A stretch of 64,000 nt of DNA from Betaproteobacteria bacterium (GCA_016791265.1 JAEUMY010000005.1:1-64000); one strand, 5' to 3'. Positions 37,774 through 46,805 are shown, numbered from the stretch's first letter. Notes: generated from the sequence alone by a model not told the origin. Translations and numbers: made by a program.

Positions 37774-39420
37774 TCAGAGACAACTTCCCGTGGCTGAGTT
37801 CTTTGCCAAGGCGTGCAATACAAGCTGCGCCCCCTTTTCCGCGATCATGTAAGTCGGCGCGTTGGTGTTGCCCGAGGTGATGCGCGGCATGATGCTGGCG
37901 TCGATCACGCGGAGGTTGCCCACGCCATGGACGCGCAGCGCGTCGTCGACCACGGCGAGCGGATCGTGACCCATCTTGCAGGTGCCGACCGGGTGGAAGA
38001 TGGTCGTGCCGAGATCGCCAGCGGCTTTCACGAGCGCCTCATCCGTCTCGATGGCGGGGCCAGGCTTCCACTCCTCCGGCGAATACTCGCGAAGCGCCTC
38101 GGCCGCCATGATGCGGCGGGTGAAACGCATGCCGTCGGCTGCGACCTGCCGGTCTTCGGGCGTGGCGAGATAGTTCACGAAAATGTCCGGATGCGCCGCC
38201 GGATCGGCCGACTGGAGCTGCACATGGCCGCGCGACGTGGGGCGCAGGTTGCATACGGAAGGCGTCACGGCATTGAACGTGTGCAAAGGCTCGCCAAACT
38301 TGTCGAGCGACAGTGGCTGCACATGCCACTCGATGTTGGCTGAAGGTTGATTCGGATCGCTCTTGGCGAAAGCGCCTAGCTGCGACGGAGGCATGGTCAT
38401 GGGGCCGGTCTTGAAGAGGAGATACTCAAGACCCATCGCCGCCTTGCCCCACAAGCTGTTGGCGCGCTGGTTCAACGTGACGGTGTTCGCCACCTTGTAG
38501 ACCATGCGGATCTGCAGATGGTCATGCAGGTTGGCGCCGACACCGGGCGAGTCATGCACGACCGGAATCTGGTGCCGAGTCAGCAAGGATGCAGGGCCGA
38601 TGCCGGAGAGCTGCAATAGCTGCGGCGAGCCGATGGCGCCGGCGGCCAGAATAGTTTCACGCCGGGCCTCGACAAAACACTCGCCGAGCGTGGGATGAAC
38701 GAACTCGATGCCCCTTGCGAATATTCGCCCTTCGCGGGATTCGGTCCTGACGCGTTTCACCATCGCGCCGGCGATGACGGTGAGATTGGGCCGTGACAGG
38801 GCCGGTCGCAGGAATGCACGTGTCGCGCTCCAGCGTTTGCCGCGCTTCTGGTTCATGTGGAAATACGCGCAGCCGGCGTTGTCGCCGCGATTGAATTCGG
38901 GAATGGTGGCGATGCCGCACTGCGCTGCCGCGTCTCGCCACGCATCGAGAATCTTCCATTGCACGCGCGGTGGCTCGACGCGAAGCTCGCCGCCCGAACC
39001 ATGAAAATCATCCGCGCCAGCGAAGTAATCCTCCATGCCTTTGTAAAGCGGCAGCACGTCATCCCAGGCCCAGCCGCGATTGCCCAGCGCCGCCCAGTGA
39101 TCGAAGTCGCTCTGCTGCCCGCGCATGTAGATCATGGCGTTGATGGAGGAGCAGCCGCCCAGCACGCGGCCACGGGCGTAACCCAGCTGGCGACCGTTCA
39201 GGCCCGGCTCGTTCGCGGTCTTGAAGCACCAATCGGTGCGCGGATTGCCGATGGTGTAGAGATAGCCCACGGGAATGTCGATCCAGAACCAGTCGTCCTG
39301 TCCGCCCGCTTCGAGCAGCAGCACGCGAATATTCGCATCGCGCGTGAGCCGGTTGGCCAGCACGCAGCCCGCGCTGCCGGCGCCGACGATGACGTAGTCG
39401 TAGGGTTCCAGGTTGTGCAT
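37774..39420 (-). CDS. GMC family FAD oxidoreductase (choline dehydrogenase-like)
   Basis: 548 residues. The FAD-binding N-terminus is DYVIVGAGSAGCVLANRL, followed by the GMC signature GGCSSINAMIYMRGQ. The C-terminal HPVGTCKMG and the active-site region near NAPTYMIAEKGA are present. Members oxidise alcohols such as choline or glucose; the substrate cannot be named. The enzyme lacks a signal peptide. It faces rsmB divergently. Two exact palindromes and one near-copy lie in the gene. Confidence 0.93.
   Translation of the reverse strand: MHNLEPYDYVIVGAGSAGCVLANRLTRDANIRVLLLEAGGQDDWFWIDIPVGYLYTIGNPRTDWCFKTANEPGLNGRQLGYARGRVLGGCSSINAMIYMRGQQSDFDHWAALGNRGWAWDDVLPLYKGMEDYFAGADDFHGSGGELRVEPPRVQWKILDAWRDAAAQCGIATIPEFNRGDNAGCAYFHMNQKRGKRWSATRAFLRPALSRPNLTVIAGAMVKRVRTESREGRIFARGIEFVHPTLGECFVEARRETILAAGAIGSPQLLQLSGIGPASLLTRHQIPVVHDSPGVGANLHDHLQIRMVYKVANTVTLNQRANSLWGKAAMGLEYLLFKTGPMTMPPSQLGAFAKSDPNQPSANIEWHVQPLSLDKFGEPLHTFNAVTPSVCNLRPTSRGHVQLQSADPAAHPDIFVNYLATPEDRQVAADGMRFTRRIMAAEALREYSPEEWKPGPAIETDEALVKAAGDLGTTIFHPVGTCKMGHDPLAVVDDALRVHGVGNLRVIDASIMPRITSGNTNAPTYMIAEKGAQLVLHALAKNSATGSCL
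38079..38090. repeat. Near-copy of iterated palindrome (in GMC oxidoreductase gene)
   Basis: GCGAATACTCGC, the same centre mismatch as the copy in soxA. Read as LREYSPEE. Confidence 0.6.
38717..38728. repeat. Iterated palindrome, copy 16
   Basis: Exact GCGAATATTCGC in the GMC oxidoreductase gene, read as GRIFARG. Confidence 0.9.
39325..39336. repeat. Iterated palindrome, copy 17
   Basis: Exact GCGAATATTCGC in the GMC oxidoreductase gene, read as DANIRVLLLEAG. The site replaces the usual Asp-Pro-Asn-x-x-Val segment without insertion. Confidence 0.9.
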
Positions 39421-39467
39421 CCGCGTCCTCCCGTGGGGAGTTTAGCGCCGACGCGTAAAATCGCGGG

Positions 39468-40787
39468 ATGCTCGCCACCCAGCTCACCGCCTCGCGCGTC
39501 CTCACCCAGGTGCTCAACGGACGCAATCTCAATGAGGCGCTGGATGCCGCACTGGCGGCCGACCCGGGCCTGACGCCCCAGCAGCGCGGCGCCATCCGCG
39601 AAGCCTGCTTCGACACCTTGCGGCACTACGGCCTCATCGAAGCCGAGCTGCGGGCGCTGGTGAAGATGCCACCCCGCGAGGAGATCGACAGCTTGCTCAA
39701 GATCGCGCTGGCGCAGCTGCAGTTCGGCCGGGCCAAACCCTATGCCATCGTCGACCATGCCGTGAAGGCCACCCACGCGCTGGGCCAGCCGCAGGCGCGC
39801 GGGCTGGTCAATGCCGTGCTGCGCAACTTCCAGAGGAAGCAGGACAACCTGCCGGACGAAGTGCGTGCCATCAATCGCAGCGCGCAGCACAACCTGCCAC
39901 TGTGGTGGATTCATCGCATCCAGCAGGAATATCCCGAACATTGGGAAGGCCTGGCTGCCAGTGCGATGCTGCATCCGCCTTTGACGCTGCGGGCGAATAT
40001 TCGCAAGACCACGATGGCCAGCGCAACGGCGAAACTGGAAGCCGCCGGCTTCACCGTGACGGCGCTCGGCCGGGAAGCGTTGCGCATCGACCCGCCGCGT
40101 CCGGTGAACGACATCCCGGGATTCGCCGAAGGTGAGGTGTCGGTGCAGGACGCGGGCGCCCAGTACGCCGCGCACTTTCTCGACGCCGCGGACGGCATGC
40201 GCGTGCTGGATGCCTGTGCCGCACCCGGCGGCAAGACCGGCCATCTGCTGGAGCAGAACAGCCTTGAGCTCACCGCGCTGGACAACGACGCGAAACGCGT
40301 GAGCCGCATCGAATCCAATCTCGCCCGGCTGGGGCTCGCTGCGAATATTCGCACTGCGGATGCCGCCCAACCGGACACCTGGTGGGACGGCCGTCCCTTC
40401 GACCGAATTCTGCTCGACGCGCCGTGTTCCGGCTCCGGGGTGATTCGCCGCCACCCCGATATCAAGTGGCTGCGCCGCGAGAGCGACCTGAGCGGATTTG
40501 CAACACAGCAGTCGGCGCTCTTGTCTTCACTCTGGAAATGCCTCGCTCGCGGTGGTAGATTGCTTTACGTCACCTGCACGGTGTTTCGGCAGGAGAACGA
40601 GGGCGTCGTCGAGGCTTTCATGAATGCCCAAGCCGAATCGGGCAATGGGAACAAGAGCGAAGGGGTGGCGCGATTGCCCCTGCCGCACATCGAGACAACC
40701 GCATTCACGCCGCACTTTCAAGACGGCCAACTCCTGCCCGATGCCCACCACGACGGCTTTTTTTTCGCGCTCCTCGCCAAGCCTTGA
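39468..40787 (+). CDS. rsmB: 16S rRNA m5C967 methyltransferase RsmB
   Basis: 439 residues. The N-terminal NusB-like domain binds RNA. The C-terminal domain has SAM motif DACAAPGGKTGHLLE, the Pro-Cys motif DAPCSGSGVIRRHPDIKW and the second cysteine motif VTCTVFRQENEGV, the pair used for cytosine-C5 methylation. It is followed by an overlapping DUF4390 gene. Two exact palindromes (ANIR twice) occur only 348 bases apart, the densest pair in one gene. Confidence 0.97.
   Translation: MLATQLTASRVLTQVLNGRNLNEALDAALAADPGLTPQQRGAIREACFDTLRHYGLIEAELRALVKMPPREEIDSLLKIALAQLQFGRAKPYAIVDHAVKATHALGQPQARGLVNAVLRNFQRKQDNLPDEVRAINRSAQHNLPLWWIHRIQQEYPEHWEGLAASAMLHPPLTLRANIRKTTMASATAKLEAAGFTVTALGREALRIDPPRPVNDIPGFAEGEVSVQDAGAQYAAHFLDAADGMRVLDACAAPGGKTGHLLEQNSLELTALDNDAKRVSRIESNLARLGLAANIRTADAAQPDTWWDGRPFDRILLDAPCSGSGVIRRHPDIKWLRRESDLSGFATQQSALLSSLWKCLARGGRLLYVTCTVFRQENEGVVEAFMNAQAESGNGNKSEGVARLPLPHIETTAFTPHFQDGQLLPDAHHDGFFFALLAKP
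39993..40004. repeat. Iterated palindrome, copy 18
   Basis: Exact GCGAATATTCGC in rsmB, read as LRANIRKTT. Confidence 0.9.
40341..40352. repeat. Iterated palindrome, copy 19
   Basis: Exact GCGAATATTCGC with T and A flanks in rsmB, read as LAANIRTAD, at the SAM-domain strand usually read as L-[KR]-A-x-[LV]. Confidence 0.9.
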
Positions 40788-41370
40788 CCGCCGCTGGGCG
40801 CGGTGGGTGCTGGGCTGGGTGCTCGCGGCTTGGCTTGCGTTGTTCGGCGGCCTGGCTCGCGGCGCCGATCAGGGCATTTCAGTCAAGGAGGCGCGGCTGG
40901 AGTTGGCCGATGATGGCTGGCAGCTCTCCGCGGACTTCGACATTCAGTTCACGCCCACCTTGCAGGAAGCGGTCATTCGTGGCGTGCCGCTCTACTTCGT
41001 CATCGAGTTCGAGGCCAAGAGCCCGCGCTGGTATTGGTTCGACAAAAGGACTGTCGCGGCCGAGCGCGAACGGCGCATCGCCTATCTGCCGCTCACCGAG
41101 CAATACCGCATGTCGGTCGGCAACTTCTCGGAATCGATCAAGACCTTCGATGAGCTGAAGCGGCGGCTTTCACGCATTCGCGGCTGGGCGGTGACCGGGC
41201 GGGACAGTTTCCGGGTGGGCGAGAAATACGACGTGCAGGTGCGCATGCGACTGGACACCGCCCAGCTGCCCAAGCCGTTCCAGATCACCGCGTTCGCGTC
41301 CAAGGATTGGACGCTGGCGTCGGACTGGTATCGCTGGACGCTCGCACCGACGCCGGAGGCCAAGCCATGA
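40741..41370 (+). CDS. DUF4390 exported protein
   Basis: 209 residues from the ATG at 40741, overlapping the rsmB end by 47 bases. An N-terminal membrane or signal segment (WVLGWVLAAWLALFGGLARG) is followed by the DUF4390 body (ISVKEARLELADDGWQLSADFDI, YRMSVG, FQITAFASKDWTL). The family is almost always placed between rsmB and ntrY in betaproteobacteria. Its function is unknown, probably envelope-linked to the adjacent sensor kinase. Its stop overlaps the kinase start (ATGA). Confidence 0.88.
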   Translation: MPTTTAFFSRSSPSLDRRWARWVLGWVLAAWLALFGGLARGADQGISVKEARLELADDGWQLSADFDIQFTPTLQEAVIRGVPLYFVIEFEAKSPRWYWFDKRTVAAERERRIAYLPLTEQYRMSVGNFSESIKTFDELKRRLSRIRGWAVTGRDSFRVGEKYDVQVRMRLDTAQLPKPFQITAFASKDWTLASDWYRWTLAPTPEAKP

Positions 41371-43514
41371 TGCGCGGCATCCGGGTCGTCACCTTCGTTC
41401 TCGTCGCGGCGGGGTTCGCGCTCATCGTGCTGCTTTCGCGGGCCAGCGCCAACACCTCGCAGTTCGCGCAGAACCTGCCCTGGCTCATCGGCTCGGGGCT
41501 GGTGGTGGCGCTGGGGCTCCTCGGTCTCATCGGCTACCAGATCGTGGTGCTCTGGCGGAAGCTGAAGGAGCGCGTCTTCGGCGCCAAGCTGGCGCTCCGC
41601 CTCATGTTCGTGTTCGCACTCATGGCGACTGTGCCGGGCGGGCTGCTCTACGCCGTGTCGCTGCAATTTTTCGAGCGCTCCATCGAGTCCTGGTTCAACG
41701 TGCCGGTGGATCAGGCGCTGGAGTCGGGGCTGAAGCTCGGCAAGGCGGCGCTCGATCCATTGTTGAACGAGCTCGCGCAGAAAACGGCGCTGGCCGCGCA
41801 GCGCCTCACCGATGTTCGTGACGGCGAGCAGGCGGTGCTCGATGCGTTGCGTGCCGAACTGGGCTTTGGCGAAGCGACTCTTTTTTCCAACGCGGGCAAG
41901 GTCATCGCCCACAGCGGTGGCACGGCGAGCACGCTGCCGGAATTGCCCTCCGCGGATGTGCTGAAGAGCTCGCGACCCGTGCTGAAGCGCACCGAAGCGG
42001 TTGCCGAGCGCGGGCTGCTGCTGCGCGCCATCGCGCCGGTCGCCATCTACGCGGGCGACGACGAAACGCGCTGGCTGCAGGGGTTGAAGGCGCCCCCGCC
42101 CGACTTGGCGGCGGAGGCGCAGCGCGTCGAATCAGGCCTGCAGGACTATCAGGCGCTCGCGTTGGCGCGGAGCTCGCTTCGCTGGATTTTTCGGCTGACC
42201 CTGACGCTTGCGCTCTTGCTGACGCTCTTCTCGGCGGTGGTGCTCGCGTTCTTGCTCGCCGAGCGGCTGTCGGCGCCGTTGTCGGCGCTGGCCGAAAGCA
42301 CGCGCGCCATCGCGAAGGGGGATTACACCAAGCTGAACCCGGTGAAAAGCCGCGACGAGTTCGGCGTGCTCACCCAATCGTTCAACACCATGACCCGGCA
42401 ACTCGCCGAGGCGTCGGAGGCGATGAGCCGCAACCAGCAGCAACTGGAAAACGCCAAGACCTATCTCGAAACCATCCTTGGCAATCTCACCTCGGGCGTG
42501 ATCACGCTGGATGAGCGGCATCATCTCAACACGTTCAACGCGGCGGCGGCGGAGATGCTGGCGGTCAAGCCGGAGTCGCTGCATGGCTTGCGCGCGACCG
42601 AGTGGCCGCAGCAGGTGCCGGCGCTGCAGCCGCTCATTGACGACGCGCTCGGCCAATTCAGCGCGAGCCGTGATCGGGCGTGGGAGCGGCAAATCGAATA
42701 TGTCCGCCCGGACGGGCCGCGCACGCTGCTTCTGCGCGGCACGCGGCTGCCGGTGTCCATCGGGGCCGGCTATGTGCTGGTGTTCGACGACATCACTCAC
42801 CTCATCGCCGCTCAGCGCGATGCCGCGTGGGGCGAAGTCGCGCGGCGGCTCGCGCATGAGATCAAGAATCCGCTGACCCCGATCCAGCTTTCGGCCGAGC
42901 GCCTGCAGCACAAGCTCGAAGCGAAGCTGCCGGAAGCGGAGGCGGACATTCTCAAGCGGTCTACGCAAACCATCGTGGCTCAGGTGGGCGCCCTCAAAGG
43001 CATGGTCGATGACTTCAGCATCTACTCACGGAGTTCGCGACTCATCGAAGCCGATGTCGATCTGAACGAACTGGTGCGCGAGGTGCTGGTGCTGTACGAG
43101 TCCATGCCGGTCACGCTCAATGTGTCGCTGGATGACAGCGTTCCCGTGCTGCGCGGCGACGCCGCGCTGCTGCGGCAGGTCTTGCACAATCTGATGCAAA
43201 ACGCCGTCGACGCCCTGGCCGGCGTGCCGTCACCGAAAGTGAACGTGGCCACCCATCGCGCGGCGGGCGGCATCGTGCTCGCCGTGGCCGACAATGGCAC
43301 GGGCATCGCCGAGGGCATGCTCACGCGAATATTCGAGCCCTACGTGACCACCAAACCCAAGGGCACGGGACTTGGACTCGCCATCGTGAAGAAGATCATT
43401 GACGAGCATCACGGCCGCGTTTCCATCGAGAACCTGCGTCCGCAGGGGGCGTGCGTTTCCATTACACTTCCCCTCCCGGTTGGCACGCCTGCGCCGGGAA
43501 TGGAATCATCTTGA
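41367..43514 (+). CDS. ntrY: NtrY-like sensor histidine kinase
   Basis: 715 residues from the ATG at 41367, which overlaps the DUF4390 stop. Several N-terminal membrane segments enclose a periplasmic loop. A HAMP domain (LSAPLSALAESTRAIAKGDY), a PAS-like domain and the phosphoacceptor H-box RRLAHEIKNPLTPIQLSAE follow. The ATPase domain has N-box NLMQNAVDAL, GTGIAEGM and GTGLGLAIVKKI. It phosphorylates the downstream regulator. A palindrome near-match (43325) codes LTRIFEPYVT in the ATP lid. Confidence 0.93.
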   Translation: MMRGIRVVTFVLVAAGFALIVLLSRASANTSQFAQNLPWLIGSGLVVALGLLGLIGYQIVVLWRKLKERVFGAKLALRLMFVFALMATVPGGLLYAVSLQFFERSIESWFNVPVDQALESGLKLGKAALDPLLNELAQKTALAAQRLTDVRDGEQAVLDALRAELGFGEATLFSNAGKVIAHSGGTASTLPELPSADVLKSSRPVLKRTEAVAERGLLLRAIAPVAIYAGDDETRWLQGLKAPPPDLAAEAQRVESGLQDYQALALARSSLRWIFRLTLTLALLLTLFSAVVLAFLLAERLSAPLSALAESTRAIAKGDYTKLNPVKSRDEFGVLTQSFNTMTRQLAEASEAMSRNQQQLENAKTYLETILGNLTSGVITLDERHHLNTFNAAAAEMLAVKPESLHGLRATEWPQQVPALQPLIDDALGQFSASRDRAWERQIEYVRPDGPRTLLLRGTRLPVSIGAGYVLVFDDITHLIAAQRDAAWGEVARRLAHEIKNPLTPIQLSAERLQHKLEAKLPEAEADILKRSTQTIVAQVGALKGMVDDFSIYSRSSRLIEADVDLNELVREVLVLYESMPVTLNVSLDDSVPVLRGDAALLRQVLHNLMQNAVDALAGVPSPKVNVATHRAAGGIVLAVADNGTGIAEGMLTRIFEPYVTTKPKGTGLGLAIVKKIIDEHHGRVSIENLRPQGACVSITLPLPVGTPAPGMESS
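43325..43336. repeat. Near-copy of iterated palindrome (in ntrY)
   Basis: GCGAATATTCGA, last base differs. It falls in the conserved Ile-Phe-Glu-Pro kinase motif, so the protein constraint (Glu after Phe) explains the lost base. Confidence 0.55.
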
Positions 43515-43531
43515 GGTATTGTTAAGTCACC

Positions 43532-44815
43532 ATGGGTTCCAATCAGATACTGGTGGTGGATGACGAGATCGGCATCCGCGAACTCTTGTCCGAGATTCTG
43601 AAGGACGAGGGGTTCACCGTGCGCGCTGCCGAGAATGCCGCCACCGCGCGCGCCATCAGGAAAGAGGTGCGGCCGGATCTCGTGCTGCTCGACATCTGGA
43701 TGCCAGACACCGACGGCATCAGTCTGCTGAAGGAATGGGCGGTCTCCGGCCAGCTCACCATGCCGGTGGTGATGATGTCTGGCCACGGCACGATTGAATC
43801 CGCGATGGAGGCGACCCGGATCGGCGCGGTGGACTTTCTCGAAAAGCCGATCAGCATGCCCAAGCTCCTAGCCACCGTCGGCAAGGCGCTGTCCGGTGGC
43901 AGCGTGCTGCCGCGACCCGGCCTCACCTTTGCCCACCTGGGGCGCGCCCGCGTGATGGTGGAATTGCAGCAGCGGCTGGAGCAGGCGTCACGCCTCAAGA
44001 CGCCGGTTTTGCTGACTGGTGAACCCGGCTGCGGCTTCGATCTCTGCGCGCGCCAACTGCATCAGCGCAATAGTCCGTGGCAGGCGCCGGCGGACCTCTC
44101 GTGGCTCGCGACCAATCCCTTCGAGCCCTTGAACGAGGTGAAGGACGGCGTGCTCTATCTCGCCGAAATCCATACGTTGCAGCGACCCGAGCAGAAAGGG
44201 TTGTTGCAGCTCACCGCGAAGCTGGAGAAATTCAACGTGCGCCTGGTCTGCTCGGCCAGTCAGCCGCTGGTGCCGCTGGTGGAGCAGGATCGCTTCGATC
44301 CGCAGCTTTTTTCACAGATTTCCGCGCTGACACTGCGTGTGCCGAGCTTGAAGGAACATGCGGAAGACATTCCCGACATCGCAAGCACCCTGCTGTCGCA
44401 GATGGTGGATGCGGGCGAGGTGCCGCCACGCAGTCTCAGTGTGGCGGCGCTGAATGTGCTCCGCAATCTCTCCTGGCCTGGCAATCTGCCGGTCCTGCGG
44501 AATGTCATCAAGACGCTGGCACTCACGGCGGGTCAAACCGATATTGGCGCGGAAGACGTTCACCGCGTGATCCACGACTTCGGGCTGGACACGCAAGAGG
44601 CGACGCCCGCGTTCGCCGGCGTGCCGCTCGACATGCCGTTGCGTGAGGCGCGCGAGCGGTTCGAGTACCAGTATTTTCTGCATCACATCCGCCGCGAAGA
44701 CAGCAACATGTCGCGCGTCGCCGACCGCGTGGGGCTGGAGCGCACCCACCTTTATCGCAAGCTGAAGCAACTGGGCATCAAGCCCTCGGGCAAGACCGAG
44801 GAATCGGCGAGCTGA
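43532..44815 (+). CDS. ntrX: NtrX-like response regulator with decayed ATPase domain
   Basis: 427 residues. The receiver domain has the phosphorylated Asp54 (VLLDIWMPDTDG). The central AAA+ domain, normally that of a sigma54 activator, is degenerate. Walker A reads GEPGCGFD without the Lys-Glu, Walker B is VLYLAEIH, and the GAFTGA loop that touches sigma54 is absent. The C-terminal Fis-type helix-turn-helix (NMSRVADRVGLERTHLYRKLK) is intact. It should still bind DNA and respond to NtrY, but as a classical repressor or activator. It starts 18 bases after ntrY. Confidence 0.9.
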   Translation: MGSNQILVVDDEIGIRELLSEILKDEGFTVRAAENAATARAIRKEVRPDLVLLDIWMPDTDGISLLKEWAVSGQLTMPVVMMSGHGTIESAMEATRIGAVDFLEKPISMPKLLATVGKALSGGSVLPRPGLTFAHLGRARVMVELQQRLEQASRLKTPVLLTGEPGCGFDLCARQLHQRNSPWQAPADLSWLATNPFEPLNEVKDGVLYLAEIHTLQRPEQKGLLQLTAKLEKFNVRLVCSASQPLVPLVEQDRFDPQLFSQISALTLRVPSLKEHAEDIPDIASTLLSQMVDAGEVPPRSLSVAALNVLRNLSWPGNLPVLRNVIKTLALTAGQTDIGAEDVHRVIHDFGLDTQEATPAFAGVPLDMPLREARERFEYQYFLHHIRREDSNMSRVADRVGLERTHLYRKLKQLGIKPSGKTEESAS

Positions 44816-44908
44816 AGCGCCGCTGGGCCGCTCCCTTGGCAGGGTGGGCAACGCCGCGATCGCCCGGCATGAGGGCAACGAGGGGCATGAAATGAGTGTG
44901 AACAGGCC

Positions 44909-45874
44909 CTACACAAACCGACCGATGCGCACCACTGTGAGACCCGGCTTCACGTGAGTCATCGTCGGCATGATGAGCACGCAGTCATCATAGGGTGCGG
45001 TCACCGGCTGATCCCCATCGGTGCCGATGAGATCGCCCTTCGTCTTCACCACGCTCAAGCCCGTCAATCCCTCGGCGAAACGGAAGTCGGTGGTGTTGGC
45101 GATGATGGCGTCGGAAACCTTCACCACTTTCTGCGGCGGCGCTGACGCGTCGACAATTTCGCGGTCGCAGATCGTCGCATCCATGACGCCGCTCACCTTC
45201 AAGAATCGCCACGTGGACTGCCACGACACCTCGGCGGCGGCGGCTTCCCAGTGCTGGCCGCATTCCACCAAGAGCGCGTTCTTCGGACTCTCAGGATCGC
45301 CAAAGCCCGCGAAGTCGCGAAGCCGCGTGCCGTTGGCATGCCCCTTGTCACTCACGATGTATTCGGGAATGCTCACGGCGCGCGCAAGATCAATGCCTTT
45401 CTTCAGCGGGCCGCAGATCATCACCGGGCCATGCGGGTTGTGCATGGAGTGGATGTCGAACAGCAGATCCACCGCTTCGACTGCCGGGCGCATCGCGCGG
45501 GCGCGCGTCAGCTCGACACTTTGACGCGGACCGTCCAGCGCTTCCGCCGTCCACACGCGATTGAAGTCTTCATCGACGAAACGATTGGCGTGCGGGGTGT
45601 CTGGATTCCAATTTTCGTAGGCGCGAATATTCGCAAACGACAACGTGAGTTTCCCGCGCGCGGGCCGCAGGCCGGCGCGGGTCATGTCGAGCAGCCTGTC
45701 CACGGTGATGGCCCCGCACAGTTCGTTGCCGTGGGTGATGGCGTTGACCATCACGTGCGGGCCAGGTGCGCGGCCTTCGAAGGTGTGGACGTACTCGATG
45801 CCGGTGTTGCCGTCTTGCCAGCGGCGAATGTCCGGCGGCGTCAACTCAATGCGAATGCTTGTGTCCGTGGTCAT
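44909..45874 (-). CDS. Aspartoacylase / succinylglutamate desuccinylase family protein
   Basis: 321 residues from the ATG at 45874. The zinc carboxypeptidase-like fold has AITHGNELCGA (His, Glu metal ligands) and a later His in FDIHSMHNPHGP. It removes acyl groups from amino acids. It is the last gene of the ABC importer operon and overlaps the preceding gene by 29 bases. One palindrome (ANIR) lies inside. The exact acyl group is not deducible. Confidence 0.9.
   Translation of the reverse strand: MTTDTSIRIELTPPDIRRWQDGNTGIEYVHTFEGRAPGPHVMVNAITHGNELCGAITVDRLLDMTRAGLRPARGKLTLSFANIRAYENWNPDTPHANRFVDEDFNRVWTAEALDGPRQSVELTRARAMRPAVEAVDLLFDIHSMHNPHGPVMICGPLKKGIDLARAVSIPEYIVSDKGHANGTRLRDFAGFGDPESPKNALLVECGQHWEAAAAEVSWQSTWRFLKVSGVMDATICDREIVDASAPPQKVVKVSDAIIANTTDFRFAEGLTGLSVVKTKGDLIGTDGDQPVTAPYDDCVLIMPTMTHVKPGLTVVRIGRFV
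45623..45634. repeat. Iterated palindrome, copy 20
   Basis: Exact GCGAATATTCGC in the desuccinylase-family gene, read as FANIRAYEN. Confidence 0.9.
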
Positions 45875-46805
45875 GCGTGTGATCGTGGTCGTGGTGGCCG
45901 TGATCGTGGTGGTGGGCGTGGCCGTGATCATGATCGCAATGAGCGTGATGATGGCCTGGCGCGTGGGCCACGGCGTAGGCGCAAAGTCGCGCCACCAGTT
46001 GATCGATGTGCGCCTTCAGCGCCGGGTAGTGGGCATTCATTTCGCGCGTCTTCTCGTCCATGTACAGGCGCCGGTTGATCTCGATCTGCAAGCTGTGCCG
46101 GTGATGGGCCGGGTCGGAATAGGCGCGCACCAGCTCCACGCCCTTGTAAGGATCATTGACTTTCACCTCGTAGCCAAAGCCTTCGAGGATGCGGGCGACA
46201 TGCTCGGTGAACTCGGGCGATGCGCTGGTCCCGTCGCGGTCGCCGAGCACGAAGTCCGCGCGCGGCTTGCCCGGACCTTCCTCGGCCACCGCGCCGCCCA
46301 CCGCCGGCATGGAGTGGCAGTTGAGGTGCCACACCGCGCCATAGTGGGCCACGGCGGCGTTGAGCGCATCGCGTACCGCCGTGTGATAGGGCGCATGGCA
46401 TGACTTGATGCGCGTCATGACCTCGGCAACGGTGAGCTTGCGGTCGTAGATGTCGTCACCGGTGTCCAGCTTGCGCCAGACGAGGCCAATGCCCTTCGCC
46501 GTCTTGTTCGACGGGTTGACCGGGCCGGGCCAGGGCGAATCGAGCAGCGCGTTGTCGATGTCGAGCAGCGCCCGATTGGCGTCGATGTAACTCCGCGGGA
46601 AATTGGCCGCGATCAGGGTCGCGCCGTGGCGAGGTGCGGCATCGAAGAGCTTTTCGACGTGCGTGTCCTCGGCCATGCGCAGAAGCGCGAAATCCACCTT
46701 GTGGCGGAAATCATCGGGATACCAGGTGCCGCTGTGCGGAGAGTCGAAGACCACCGGCACGGCATGCACACTGGGGGAGGTGATGGAAATGGGCGATGTG
46801 CTCAT
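45846..46805 (-). CDS. N-formylglutamate amidohydrolase family protein with His-rich tail
   Basis: 319 residues. The FGase core has VVFDSPHSGTWYP, a central WHLNCHSM and LQIEINRRLYMDE. The last 36 or so residues are an extraordinary histidine/aspartate tail (for example HHHDHGHHDHDHTHDHGHKH), suited to binding Zn2+ or Ni2+. Such tails are otherwise seen in metal chaperones, so this may store the enzyme's own metal. Its start overlaps the stop of the second ABC ATPase gene by 4 bases. Confidence 0.9.
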   Translation of the reverse strand: MSTSPISITSPSVHAVPVVFDSPHSGTWYPDDFRHKVDFALLRMAEDTHVEKLFDAAPRHGATLIAANFPRSYIDANRALLDIDNALLDSPWPGPVNPSNKTAKGIGLVWRKLDTGDDIYDRKLTVAEVMTRIKSCHAPYHTAVRDALNAAVAHYGAVWHLNCHSMPAVGGAVAEEGPGKPRADFVLGDRDGTSASPEFTEHVARILEGFGYEVKVNDPYKGVELVRAYSDPAHHRHSLQIEINRRLYMDEKTREMNAHYPALKAHIDQLVARLCAYAVAHAPGHHHAHCDHDHGHAHHHDHGHHDHDHTHDHGHKHSH

